A stretch of 53,902 bases of DNA from Bacillus sp. AZ43 (GTDB lineage: Bacteria > Actinomycetota > Actinomycetes > Mycobacteriales > Geodermatophilaceae). Each line of letters begins with the position of its first letter. Positions within the stretch are counted from its first letter, which is position 1. Under the pieces are notes generated by a model that worked only from the letters and a program-made list of their open reading frames with translations, searched no databases and was not told the DNA's origin. Where the stretch lies: the NCBI GenBank assembly GCA_004570425.1, contig SPQJ01000030.1, forward strand, positions 1 to 53,902, given 5' to 3'. A program made the translations under genes and the position numbers. Shown one piece after another: positions 28,270 through 36,154 of the stretch.

Positions 28270-28968
28270 GTGACCACCCCGACGTCCCCCCGGCTCGGAT
28301 CCCTGACCTGGCTGCCCGCGGCCGAGCGGCCCGACCTCCTCGCCCCGCCGGTCGCCGCCGCGCTGCCGGCCCTGGGCGGCACGGCGTGGGTGGCCGAGAT
28401 CGACGACGAGCTCGCCGACACCGCCGCGTTCAGCGATGCCTACGGCGTGCCGCTCGAGGCCTCCGCCAACTGCGTCGTCGTCGCGGCCCGCCGCGCCGGC
28501 CGGACGTCCCTGGCCGCCTGCCTGGTGCTCGCCACCACACGGGCCGACGTCAACGGCCTGGTGCGGCGCCACCTCGACGCCCGGAAGGCCTCCTTCGCGC
28601 CGCAGGACGTGGCGGTCGCCGAGTCGGGCATGGCCTTCGGCGGCATCACGCCGATCGGCCTGCCGGAGGGGTGGCCGGTGCTCGTCGACGCCGCCGTGGC
28701 CGCCGCGGACCTCGTCGTCGTCGGGTCGGGCAGCCGGGGCAGCAAGCTCGCCGTGCCCGGGGCCGCGCTCGCCGGTCTCCCGTCCGCCGAGGTGCTCGAG
28801 GGGCTGGGGCGGCCGGTCGACCCCGCCCCCGCCCCGCCCGCTCCGGGGCCCGTACCGGTGCGGGCGCCCGACGACCGCGACGTCGGCTGGGGCGAGCGGC
28901 CGGCCGACCCCTCGGCCGACGACCGCCGCTACCTGGAGGACCGGCCGCCCCACTGGGGCAGCGACTGA
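28270..28968 (+). CDS. YbaK/ProRS-associated (aminoacyl-tRNA deacylase-like) domain protein
   Basis: A 232-residue protein. Residues about 30-170 form a YbaK/EbsC domain: TAAFSDAYGVPLEASANCVV, RRHLDARKASFAPQDVAVAE with the conserved lysine, GMAFGGITPIGLPEGWPVLV and DLVVVGSGSRGSKLAV, the GSG loop that binds the tRNA 3' end. Such proteins hydrolyse mischarged tRNAs. The C-terminal ~55 residues are Pro/Asp/Arg rich and look disordered. The GTG at 28270 follows GGAGG at 28257-28261. It converges on mscL with 4 nt between stops. Confidence 0.85.
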   Translation: MTTPTSPRLGSLTWLPAAERPDLLAPPVAAALPALGGTAWVAEIDDELADTAAFSDAYGVPLEASANCVVVAARRAGRTSLAACLVLATTRADVNGLVRRHLDARKASFAPQDVAVAESGMAFGGITPIGLPEGWPVLVDAAVAAADLVVVGSGSRGSKLAVPGAALAGLPSAEVLEGLGRPVDPAPAPPAPGPVPVRAPDDRDVGWGERPADPSADDRRYLEDRPPHWGSD

Positions 28969-28972
28969 ACCC

Positions 28973-29419
28973 TCAGAGCTGCCCGGGCAGCGTCGTCGTC
29001 CCCGGGCCGATCGGGTCGGGACCGGCCCCCTGGCCCTGCTGGGCGCGGAGCAGGTCGCGGATCTCCACCAGCAGCTCGACCTGGGTCGGGGCGACGGGTC
29101 CGGCCTCCTCGCCCCGCTTGCGGCGCTCGAGGATGAGCTTCATCGGCACCACGACCACGAAGTAGACGACCGCCGCGGTGAGCACGAAGGTGATGACCGC
29201 GTTGACGAAGTCGCCCCACGCGAAGGTCTGGCCGTTCACCTCGAACGAGCCGCCGGTCTCGCCGCCGCCGCCGAGCAGTCCGATGAGCGGGCGGAGGAAC
29301 GACTCGGTGAACGACGTGACGACCGCCGTGAACGCCGCACCGATCACGACCGCGACGGCGAGGTCGACGACGTTGCCGCGGAGCAGGAAGTCCTTGAATC
29401 CCTTGATCATGGGGTCCAT
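28973..29419 (-). CDS. mscL: Large-conductance mechanosensitive channel
   Basis: A 148-residue channel. The amphipathic N-terminus MIKGFKDFLLRGNVVDLAV leads into the first membrane helix (VVIGAAFTAVVTSF); TESFLRPLIGLLGG and the periplasmic loop follow. The second helix AVITFVLTAAVVYFVVVVPM is next, then the basic LERRKRG hinge and cytoplasmic helix VELLVEIRDLL. It opens under membrane tension during hypo-osmotic shock. ATG 29417-29419 is used; an ATG three codons later (29408-29410) gives the usual MIKGFK start and may be the true one. Confidence 0.95.
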   Translation of the reverse strand: MDPMIKGFKDFLLRGNVVDLAVAVVIGAAFTAVVTSFTESFLRPLIGLLGGGGETGGSFEVNGQTFAWGDFVNAVITFVLTAAVVYFVVVVPMKLILERRKRGEEAGPVAPTQVELLVEIRDLLRAQQGQGAGPDPIGPGTTTLPGQL

Positions 29420-29442
29420 CCACGCACATCGGCGCCGTGGCG

Positions 29443-30069
29443 TCACGGCGGGCGAGGCAGGCTGAGGGTCAGCGTCGCGCCGGCCGACGCGGCGGCGAGC
29501 GCGGCGGCGGTCGCCGGGTCGACGGCGAGCAGGAGCAGGCCCGCGGCGGGATCGTCCGTGCTGCCGCCCGGGGCGGCGAGGACCAGCGCGGAGGCGGCGA
29601 CCCGCTCGGCCGCGGCGGCATCGGGCCGGGTGGCCAGGACGTCGACGCGATCACCGGTGCCGACGAGGGCGGCGACGCTCAGGTCCGCCAGCCGGACCGG
29701 TGCGGCGACCTGCCCCTCGGGGAGGCGAGCGGTCACCCCGGGGCCGACGAGGCGCGCGTCGGTCACCGGTTCGCCCCTGCGCACGGGGCCGGCCAGCGCC
29801 CGGCCGGCCAGGGCCGCGGGGTCGGGGGCCGTGCCGTCGGGCCGCAGCCCGGGCGGGAACCGGGCCACCACCAGGTCGGAGCCGGTGAGCACCGCGCCCG
29901 CGTCCAGGTCGCCCGCGGCGACGACGACGGGTTGCGCCTCCGGCGGCTCGGCCGACGCCGCCGGGGGGTCCGGCCGCACGGCGAGGGCGAGGGCGACCAC
30001 GAGGAGCAGAGCCGCGGCGACGCGGCGCGCGGTGTGCACCCGCAGGCGCAGCGGACGGAAGCGCGGCAT
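29443..30069 (-). CDS. SAF domain protein, CpaB/RcpC-like
   Basis: A 208-residue membrane-anchored protein: basic N-terminus, one helix (about 16-32), then a SAF domain (about 47-108) with VVVAAGDLDAGAVLTGSDLV and LAGRALAGPVRRGEPVTDAR. A second domain with VGTGDRVDVLATRPDAA and LLLAVDPATAAALAAAS follows. This is the CpaB/RcpC layout of Flp-pilus assembly, yet no other tad gene is here; orphan copies are common in actinobacteria. CAGGCT lies 6 nt before the ATG at 30067-30069, suggesting a leaderless mRNA. Confidence 0.82.
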   Translation of the reverse strand: MPRFRPLRLRVHTARRVAAALLLVVALALAVRPDPPAASAEPPEAQPVVVAAGDLDAGAVLTGSDLVVARFPPGLRPDGTAPDPAALAGRALAGPVRRGEPVTDARLVGPGVTARLPEGQVAAPVRLADLSVAALVGTGDRVDVLATRPDAAAAERVAASALVLAAPGGSTDDPAAGLLLLAVDPATAAALAAASAGATLTLSLPRPP

Positions 30070-30075
30070 GCGTCC

Positions 30076-30081
30076 AGCCTG
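30076..30081 (-). promoter_or_regulatory. Predicted -10 of the SAF-domain gene (leaderless)
   Basis: CAGGCT on the reverse strand, exactly 6 nt before ATG 30069; first position non-consensus. Confidence 0.3.
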
Positions 30082-30166
30082 CGGTGGGCGAGCGGCGGCC
30101 GGTGGGCCGCGGCTCAGCCTGTGGAGACAGCCAGCTGCTGTGGATGCGGCCCGCGATCGGGGGACG

Positions 30167-30472
30167 TCAGTCGGCGGCCTTCGACGAGCTGCCCGCCGTC
30201 GACGAGCTCGACGAGGACGAGGTCTCCTTGGACGACGACGAGCCGGCCGACGAGCTGCTCGAGGCAGAGCTCTCGGAGGACGAGGAGCTCTTCCGGCTGT
30301 CGGTCCGGTAGAAACCCGAACCCTTGAAGACCACGCCGACCGAGCCGTAGACCTTGCGCACCGCGGCGCCGCACTCGGGGCACTCGCTCACCGGTGCGTC
30401 GCTGAACGACTGCACGACCTCGAACTCGTGCTTGCCCTCGGGGTTGGTGCAGGCGTACTGGTACGTGGGCAC
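30167..30472 (-). CDS. FmdB-family zinc-ribbon protein with serine-rich tail (Ruc-like chaperone)
   Basis: A 101-residue protein. An FmdB zinc ribbon (1-50) is followed by GVVFKGSGFYRTDSRK and a disordered tail that is mostly serine from residue 62 on. This layout matches M. tuberculosis Ruc (Rv0991c), an oxidation-activated chaperone with an unstructured C terminus, which like here lies near fthC and galU. The ribbon is altered: C8, C31 and C34 are present, but the usual second cysteine of the first CxxC is Pro11 (CTNPEGKH); His15 might replace it. GTG 30470-30472 follows AGGGAG. Confidence 0.88.
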   Translation of the reverse strand: MPTYQYACTNPEGKHEFEVVQSFSDAPVSECPECGAAVRKVYGSVGVVFKGSGFYRTDSRKSSSSSESSASSSSSAGSSSSKETSSSSSSSTAGSSSKAAD

Positions 30473-30651
30473 GGCGATGGCTCCCTGGTCGTGCGGAAGG
30501 TCTGCTGCGGGTTGGCACTCTCACCCGTCGACTGCCAATGATGCGCCATCGGCCCGCCGTCCGTCCACGCACACGGGGGCAGGTCACCCTCGCGCTGCTG
30601 CCGGGGCACGAGTCGGGCGCCGCTGGACGCCTCCCGCGAGCCCCTGACCAG

Positions 30652-30657
30652 TACGGT
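30652..30657 (+). promoter_or_regulatory. Predicted -10 of the marR gene (leaderless)
   Basis: TACGGT, exactly 6 nt before GTG 30664. Confidence 0.5.
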
Positions 30658-30663
30658 TGCACC

Positions 30664-31158
30664 GTGGCGGACCAGTGGCTGGACGACGAGCAGCAGCGCA
30701 CGTGGCGTGCCTGGCTCGCGGTGTCCGAGCTGCTGCCGCGCGTCCTCGACGCCCAGATGCAGCGCGATGCGGGCATCAGCCACGCGGCCTACGTCGTCCT
30801 GGCGATGCTCTCGGAGTCACCGGCCCGCAGCCGGCGGATGAGCGACCTGGCCCGGCGGGCCAACCAGTCGCAGAGCCGGCTGTCCCACACCGTCGCCCGG
30901 CTCGAGGAGCGCGGCTGGGTCCGCCGGGAACGCGCCGCCGACGACGGGCGCGGCAACCTCGCCGTGCTCACCGATGCCGGTTGGGAGGTCGTCGTGGCGG
31001 CGGCTCCCGGGCACGTCGCCGCCGTCCGGGAGGCCGTCTTCGAGTCCCTCACCGAGGAGCAGGCCCGCGTGTTCGGCGAGGCGCTGCAGGCGATCGGTCA
31101 GCGCCTCGACCCCAGCGGCACCGAGCGCGTGTACGGCGCCACCGACCGTCCGGAGTGA
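30664..31158 (+). CDS. MarR family transcriptional regulator
   Basis: A 164-residue winged-helix regulator. The first helices are WRAWLAVSELLPRVLDAQMQ. The recognition region is RRMSDLARRANQSQSRLSHT followed by VARLEERGWVRRERAADDGR, the classical MarR wing, and the C-terminal helices dimerise. It probably responds to a phenolic or oxidative ligand. GTG 30664 has no ribosome site but a -10 hexamer 6 nt away. It diverges from the Ruc-like gene across 191 bp, which could hold its operator, and converges on the AAA gene with 6 nt between stops. Confidence 0.92.
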   Translation: MADQWLDDEQQRTWRAWLAVSELLPRVLDAQMQRDAGISHAAYVVLAMLSESPARSRRMSDLARRANQSQSRLSHTVARLEERGWVRRERAADDGRGNLAVLTDAGWEVVVAAAPGHVAAVREAVFESLTEEQARVFGEALQAIGQRLDPSGTERVYGATDRPE

Positions 31159-31164
31159 CGCCGG

Positions 31165-31899
31165 TCAGGTGAGGTGGCGCAGGTAGGCCTGCGGCGCCGC
31201 GAGGAACTCCCGCCAGCTCGCGGTGAGCTCGAGATCGTCCCAGCGCGCCTCCCGCAGCCCCCACGGCCCGACCTCCAGCAGGCGGGCCCCGGGCAGCGCG
31301 GCCAGCACCGGTGAGTGCGTGGCGATGACGGCCTGGGCGCCTCCGGCCACCAGCTCGGCGAGCTGCGAGACCAGTGACAGGGTGCCGGTGAACGACAGCG
31401 CCGCGTCCGGCTCGTCGAGCAGGTAGATCCCCCGCGGTGAGACCCGGGACCCGAACAGCGACAGGAACCCCTCGCCGTGCGAGAGCTCGTGGAACCGCGG
31501 CTCGGGACGGTACGAGCTGCTGTTCTCCTCGAGGTAGCTGTAGAGGCCGTGCAGCGTCTCGTCGCGCAGGAAGTAGGCCCAGCGGTCCGCGCCCGGCGAC
31601 CGCTCGACGATCAGGTCGAGCGAGCCGGGCTCGCTGGCGCGGGTGACGTGCCGGGAGTTCACGGATCCGCCCTCGGCGTTGAGGCCGAGGGCGGCCGCCA
31701 GGACCTCCAGCACCGTCGACTTGCCGGACCCGTTCTCGCCGACCAGCACGGTGGCGCCCGGACCGAGCTCGAGGCCCTCGCGCAGGATCTGGGCGATCGC
31801 CGGCACGGTCACCGGCCAGCCCTCCCCGGGAGGCGGCGCCTGCGGGTCCGGCTTGAGCCGGCGCACGGGTCGGCGGTCCACGCCCGCATCCTGTCTCAC
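31165..31899 (-). CDS. AAA family ATPase (SMC/ABC-like, stand-alone)
   Basis: A 244-residue ATPase. Walker A is LVGENGSGKSTVLEVLAAAL, ELSHGEGFLSLFG is the signature-like segment, IYLLDEPDAALS is Walker B, and IATHSPVLAALPGARLLEV contains the switch histidine. This is the OLD/RecF-like short ATPase group, with no nuclease or coiled coil. The start is uncertain: GTG 31897-31899 has GGAGGGGG 11 nt upstream, GTG 31879-31881 has AGGA 7 nt upstream. It follows the accD3-like gene by 67 bp; that gap contains most of hairpin copy B. Function unknown. Confidence 0.85.
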   Translation of the reverse strand: MRQDAGVDRRPVRRLKPDPQAPPPGEGWPVTVPAIAQILREGLELGPGATVLVGENGSGKSTVLEVLAAALGLNAEGGSVNSRHVTRASEPGSLDLIVERSPGADRWAYFLRDETLHGLYSYLEENSSSYRPEPRFHELSHGEGFLSLFGSRVSPRGIYLLDEPDAALSFTGTLSLVSQLAELVAGGAQAVIATHSPVLAALPGARLLEVGPWGLREARWDDLELTASWREFLAAPQAYLRHLT

Positions 31900-31917
31900 G
31901 GCCCCGTCGGCCCCCTC

Positions 31918-31969
31918 CAGGGCACCGCCCCGCGCGTGCGAGGGGCGGGTGGGAGGGGGTCCTCTTTCA
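31918..31969 (-). repeat. Dispersed stop-codon hairpin element, copy B
   Basis: A 52-nt unit, reverse strand, starting with the TGA of the accD3-like gene. It matches copy A at 41 of 52 positions. The stem pairs 31942-31948 with 31925-31931 (seven pairs, no mismatch) around a loop TCGCACGCGC. At stem position 26/41 copy A has G-C and copy B has C-G, a compensatory change. Confidence 0.75.
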
Positions 31970-33496
31970 CCGGCCGAGGTGGCGGTAGCGGTGCAGCCGG
32001 CTGCGGTGCCGCTCGGTGTCGTCGCGTCCCAGCAGCCCGGCCAGCTCCTCGCCGAGCACCCGGCCCAGGCGCAGGCAGAACTCGGTGGGCTCGTCGGCGG
32101 CGTCCGGTCGCTCCGGCACCACCCGGTCGACGATCCCGGCGCGCCACAGGTCCGTGGCCCGCACGCCCTGGTTCGCCGCCATCTCGTCGGCGCGGTCGAC
32201 GGTCCGGTGCACGATCGCCGACGCGCCCTCCGGGGGCAGCGGGCCGAGCCACCCGTTCGCCGCGGCCAGCACCCGGTCGGCGGGCACCAGGGCGAGCGCC
32301 CCGCCGCCGGTGCCCTGACCGAGCAGGACGGCGAGGGTCGGGGCCCTGAGCACCACGAGGTCGTGCAGGCAGCGGGCGATCTCGCCGGCCAGCCCGCCCT
32401 CCTCCGCCTCCCGGGAGAGCGCCGCGCCCGGGGTGTCGATGAGCGTCACGAGCGGCAGCCGGAGCTGCTCGGCCAGGTGCATCCCGCGCCGGGCCTCGCG
32501 CAGGGCGGCCGGCCCGAGCGGGGCCGACATGCTCTGGCCGCGCCGGTCCTGCCCGAGGACGACGCACGGCGCGCCCCCGAAGCGGGCCAGCGCGAGGAGC
32601 AGCCCGGGGTCCTTCTCCCCGGCGCCGGTGCCGGAGAGGCCGACGACGTCGGTGGCCGCGGTCCGCAGCAGCCGTCGCACGCCCGGCCGGTCCGCCCGCC
32701 GCGACGCGGTGACGACCTCCCACGCGGTGCGGCCGTCCTCCGGGTCGTCGGCGTCGGTGCCGTCCTCGGCCGTGGGCCGCTCCGCGCCCTGCACGTCGAC
32801 GTGCCAGGTCTGCCGGGCGGCCAGCACCCGCAGGGCCCGGTCGGCGACCTCGGCGATCTCCTCGTGGGGGACGACGGCGTCGATGAGGCCGCGCTCGGCC
32901 AGGTGCTCGGCGGTCTGCACCCCCTCGGGGAAGGGCTCGCCGTAGAGCGCCTCGTAGACCCGCGGGCCGAGGAACCCGATGGCGGCGCCCGGCTCGGCGA
33001 TCGTCACGTGGCCGAGCGAACCCCACGAGGCGAGCACGCCGCCGAAGGTCGGGTTGCGCAGGTAGACCAGGTAGGGGAGCCCCGCCTCCTTGTGCCGGGC
33101 GATGGCCGCGGTGATGCCGATCATCTGCAGGAAGGCGACCGTGCCCTCCTGCATGCGGGTGCCCCCGGACACCGGGGCGGCCAGCAGCGGCAGGCCCTCG
33201 TCGGTCGCCCGCTCGACGGCGGCGATCAGCCGCTCGGCCGCGGCGACGCCGATGGAGCCGGCGAGGAAGCCGAACTCCCCGGCGACGACGGCCACCCGCC
33301 GGCCGCGCAGCCTCCCCTCGCCGGTGATGATCGACTCGTCCTGACGGCTCTTCTCCGCGGCGGCCCGCAGCTCCTCGGCGTATCCGGCGGAGACGTCCGG
33401 GCGGACGATCGGCGCGTCCCAGGACTGCCACGACCCGGCGTCCAGGACCAGGTCGCGCAGCGTGCGGGCGTCGACGCGGGCGGGCGTGCCGCTCAC
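31967..33496 (-). CDS. accD3: Fused carboxyltransferase (AccD-AccA type, AccD3-like)
   Basis: A 509-residue protein joining beta and alpha carboxyltransferase halves. The beta half (about 1-250) has DESIITGEGRLRGRRVAVVA, SGGTRMQEGTVAFLQM, SWGSLGHVTIAEPGAAIGFL. The alpha half (about 290-500) has LGPAALREARRGMHLAEQLR, LVTLIDTPGAALSREAEEGG, GQGTGGGALALVPADRVLAA and PPEGASAIVHR. The fusion and sequence track M. tuberculosis AccD3 (Rv0904c, recalled). It transfers CO2 from biotin to an acyl-CoA; the biotin carboxylase subunit is not in the window. The GTG overlaps the CoA-transferase stop by 4 bp. The AccD zinc ribbon is absent. Confidence 0.9.
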   Translation of the reverse strand: MSGTPARVDARTLRDLVLDAGSWQSWDAPIVRPDVSAGYAEELRAAAEKSRQDESIITGEGRLRGRRVAVVAGEFGFLAGSIGVAAAERLIAAVERATDEGLPLLAAPVSGGTRMQEGTVAFLQMIGITAAIARHKEAGLPYLVYLRNPTFGGVLASWGSLGHVTIAEPGAAIGFLGPRVYEALYGEPFPEGVQTAEHLAERGLIDAVVPHEEIAEVADRALRVLAARQTWHVDVQGAERPTAEDGTDADDPEDGRTAWEVVTASRRADRPGVRRLLRTAATDVVGLSGTGAGEKDPGLLLALARFGGAPCVVLGQDRRGQSMSAPLGPAALREARRGMHLAEQLRLPLVTLIDTPGAALSREAEEGGLAGEIARCLHDLVVLRAPTLAVLLGQGTGGGALALVPADRVLAAANGWLGPLPPEGASAIVHRTVDRADEMAANQGVRATDLWRAGIVDRVVPERPDAADEPTEFCLRLGRVLGEELAGLLGRDDTERHRSRLHRYRHLGR

Positions 33497-34671
33497 GACT
33501 CGAGCCAGGCGCGGATCGCGTCGCCGTCGGCGCCCAGCACCGGCGGTGCGGCGTGGTCGCGGCGGGTCGTCTCGGTCTCGCCGTCCGGACCCGGGGTGAA
33601 GAACCGCAGCGGCGGCCCGGGCAGCTGCAGCCGGCCGAGCGTGGCGTGCTCGACGTCGACCAGCAGCCCCTGGGACAGCGTCTGGTCCCAGCCGTAGACC
33701 TCGTCGATGGTGCGGACCTTGCCGGCCGGGATGCCGGCGGCCGCCAGCCGGGCCAGCAGTTCCTCGGGGTCGATGTCGGCGAAGGCGCCCTCGAGCAGCT
33801 CGATCACCTGCTGGCGGTGGTCCACCCGCTCGCCGTTGGTGGCCATGCCGGGTGCGTCGGGGTCGAAGCCGAACTCCGCGCAGAGCTTGCGCCACAGCCC
33901 CTCGGAGCCGCAGGAGAGCTGCACGCTGCCGCCGCGGCAGTGGAACAGGCCGTACGGCGCGATCGACGGGTGGTGGTTCCCCTGCGCGCGGCCGACCTTG
34001 CCGGCCACCGTCCACGCCGTCCCCTGGAAGGCGTGCACGCCGACGATCGCCGCGAGCAGCGAGGTGCGCACGACCTGCCCGCGTCCGGTCCGCTCCCGCT
34101 CCATGAGCGCGGCGAGCACGCCGTACGCGCCGTACATGCCGGCGAGGAGGTCGCCGATCGGGACGCCGACCCGCTGCGGGTCGTCGGGGCCGGAGCCGGT
34201 CAGCGACATCAGCCCGCCCTCGCCCTGGGCGATCTGGTCGTAGCCGGCGCGTCCGCCCTCCGGCCCGTCGTGCCCGAACCCGCTGATCGCCAGGGTCACC
34301 AGCCGCGGGTTGAGCTCGGCCAGCACGTCGGTGCCGAACCCGAGCCGGGCCAGCGTGCCGGGCCGGAAGTTCTCCATCAGCACGTCGGCGCGGCGCAGCA
34401 GCTCGGTCAGGGTGGCCTTGTCCGCCTCGTCCTTGAGGTCGAGGGTGATCGACTCCTTGTTCTTGTTGGTCGAGAGGAAGTACGTCGACTCCCGGTCGCC
34501 CGACTCCGGCTGGACGAACGGCGGGCCCCACCCGCGGGTGTCGTCACCGCTGCCGGGGTTCTCCACCTTGATGACGCGGGCGCCGAGGTCGCCCAGCATC
34601 ATCGCGGCGTGCGGGCCCGCCAGGGCGCGCGTTAGGTCGACGACGAGCACGCCGTCGAGAGGTCCGGGCAT
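33493..34671 (-). CDS. CaiB/BaiF family (class III) CoA-transferase
   Basis: A 392-residue transferase. It begins MPGPLDGVLVVDLTRALAGP, then GDLGARVIKVENPGSGDDTR, KESITLDLKDEADKATL, ENFRPGTLARLGFG, and RAGYDQIAQGEGGLMSLTG with the catalytic aspartate of the family (about D169). The C-terminal half has the IDEVYGWDQTL linker region. It moves CoA between acyl-CoA and a free acid by a covalent aspartyl-CoA. The neighbouring MatC-like carrier and fused carboxyltransferase suggest a dicarboxylate such as malonate as the acceptor; this is inference. A GAGGGAG ribosome site precedes ATG 34671. Confidence 0.92.
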   Translation of the reverse strand: MPGPLDGVLVVDLTRALAGPHAAMMLGDLGARVIKVENPGSGDDTRGWGPPFVQPESGDRESTYFLSTNKNKESITLDLKDEADKATLTELLRRADVLMENFRPGTLARLGFGTDVLAELNPRLVTLAISGFGHDGPEGGRAGYDQIAQGEGGLMSLTGSGPDDPQRVGVPIGDLLAGMYGAYGVLAALMERERTGRGQVVRTSLLAAIVGVHAFQGTAWTVAGKVGRAQGNHHPSIAPYGLFHCRGGSVQLSCGSEGLWRKLCAEFGFDPDAPGMATNGERVDHRQQVIELLEGAFADIDPEELLARLAAAGIPAGKVRTIDEVYGWDQTLSQGLLVDVEHATLGRLQLPGPPLRFFTPGPDGETETTRRDHAAPPVLGADGDAIRAWLES

Positions 34672-34756
34672 CGCAGTCTCCCTCGCTCCGCGCCACCGGC
34701 TCCGGCGGCGGACCCGCAGAGTGTCTCAGCGCTGAACTATCGGTGACCAGCACCCC

Positions 34757-36112
34757 TCACAGCCAGCCCGGGACGACGAACACCAGCCAGGCCAGCAGCG
34801 GCCCGACGGCGACGACGATCCCGGAGTAGCCGAGGATCTGCTTGTAGAAGCGGTCGCGGTCGACGTCCTGCGCGTTGGCGAGGACCAGCGCGCCGTTCGT
34901 CGAGAACGGGCTGACGTCGACGATCGTCGAGGCCACCGACAGGGCCACGATGACCCCCACCGTGCCGATGTCGCCGTCCTGCAGGAACGGCACGGCGAGC
35001 GCGATCGCCACGCCGATGATCGCCGTCGACGACGCGAACGCCGAGACGATGCCGCCGATGTAGGCCAGCAGGAGCGCGATCAGCAGCGGTACGCCCAGGC
35101 CGATGACCGCCTCGCCGACGTAGTCGATCGTGCCGGCCTCCTGCAGCACGAAGACGTAGCTGAGGACGCCCGCGATGAGCAGCACCGTCGACCAGCTGAT
35201 CTGGCTGACCGCGCCCTTGTGCCGGGCGGCGGCGAACAGCGCCAGGACCGTCGCCACCGTGATCGCGAGGAAGCCGATGTTGATGTCGAAGACCAGGGCC
35301 AGGACGGCGACGGCGGCGAGCCCCACGAGGGTCAGGACCTGGTCGAAGGTGACCGGCTGGGGGCGGCCCGCGGCGTCGTCGGCGCCCACCCCGCGGTCCT
35401 GGTCGTCCCCGCCGCCGACCGCCGGGCCGGGTGGGGCGCCGTGCCCCCGCACGGTGGTGGACTCCGCGTGCTCGCCGGTGTCCGCCGTCACCACCTCGAC
35501 CTTCCGGCCCAGCAGCCCGCGGCCGCCGAGCGCGAAGAAGAGGACGAGGGCGATCGCCAGGTTGAAGAACAGGCTCCCGAGGAAGACGGTGACCGGGCTG
35601 CTCGTCAGCCCCTCGTCCTCGACGATCGTGTTGACCGTGACGCCGTAGACGCTGATCGGCGAGAAGCCACCACCCTGCGCGCCGTGGATCACCATCATGC
35701 CCATGAGCAACGGGCTGATCCCGTGCCGCGCGGCGAAGGTGAGCGCGATCGGCGCGATGATCGCGACCGCCGCGGGGGAGAGCGCCCCGATGGCGGTGAG
35801 CAGCGCGGTGACGGCGAACATGATCCAGGGGATCGCCGCGACGTGGCCGCCCACCAGGCGGACCGCGCCGCGGACGAGCAGGTCGACGGTGCCGTTGTTC
35901 TGCGCGATCGCGAACAGGTAGGTGACGCCGATCAGCGTCACCACCAGCTCGGCGGGGAAGCCGCCCAGGATGTCGTCGGTGCTCAGGCCGACCGACAGCG
36001 TTCCCACGATGAAGGCTGCCGTGAAGGCCAGCGCCCCCATGTTGATCGGGAGGAACGTGGCGACGGCGAAGATGACGACCAGCGCCAGGATGGTGACGAT
36101 CTCGGGGGACAC
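34757..36112 (-). CDS. MatC-like/SLC13 dicarboxylate carrier
   Basis: A 451-residue permease with about 11-12 membrane segments and a hydrophilic Gly/Asp-rich loop near residue 230-260. The start SPEIVTILALVVIFAVATFL followed by PINMGALAFTAAFIVGTLSV is the MatC_N domain of malonate/dicarboxylate carriers. GAQGGGFSPISVYGVTVNTI and the symmetrical VDVSPFSTNGALVLANA are the two substrate-binding hairpins. GTG 36110-36112 was chosen because GGAGGG precedes it; GTG 36122-36124 would add four residues. It sits upstream of the CoA-transferase and accD3-like genes and 43 bp below fthC. Confidence 0.88.
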   Translation of the reverse strand: MSPEIVTILALVVIFAVATFLPINMGALAFTAAFIVGTLSVGLSTDDILGGFPAELVVTLIGVTYLFAIAQNNGTVDLLVRGAVRLVGGHVAAIPWIMFAVTALLTAIGALSPAAVAIIAPIALTFAARHGISPLLMGMMVIHGAQGGGFSPISVYGVTVNTIVEDEGLTSSPVTVFLGSLFFNLAIALVLFFALGGRGLLGRKVEVVTADTGEHAESTTVRGHGAPPGPAVGGGDDQDRGVGADDAAGRPQPVTFDQVLTLVGLAAVAVLALVFDINIGFLAITVATVLALFAAARHKGAVSQISWSTVLLIAGVLSYVFVLQEAGTIDYVGEAVIGLGVPLLIALLLAYIGGIVSAFASSTAIIGVAIALAVPFLQDGDIGTVGVIVALSVASTIVDVSPFSTNGALVLANAQDVDRDRFYKQILGYSGIVVAVGPLLAWLVFVVPGWL

Positions 36113-36154
36113 GGTCCCTCCCACGGCGTCGAGGGACGAGGTCCGTCCACTGTG

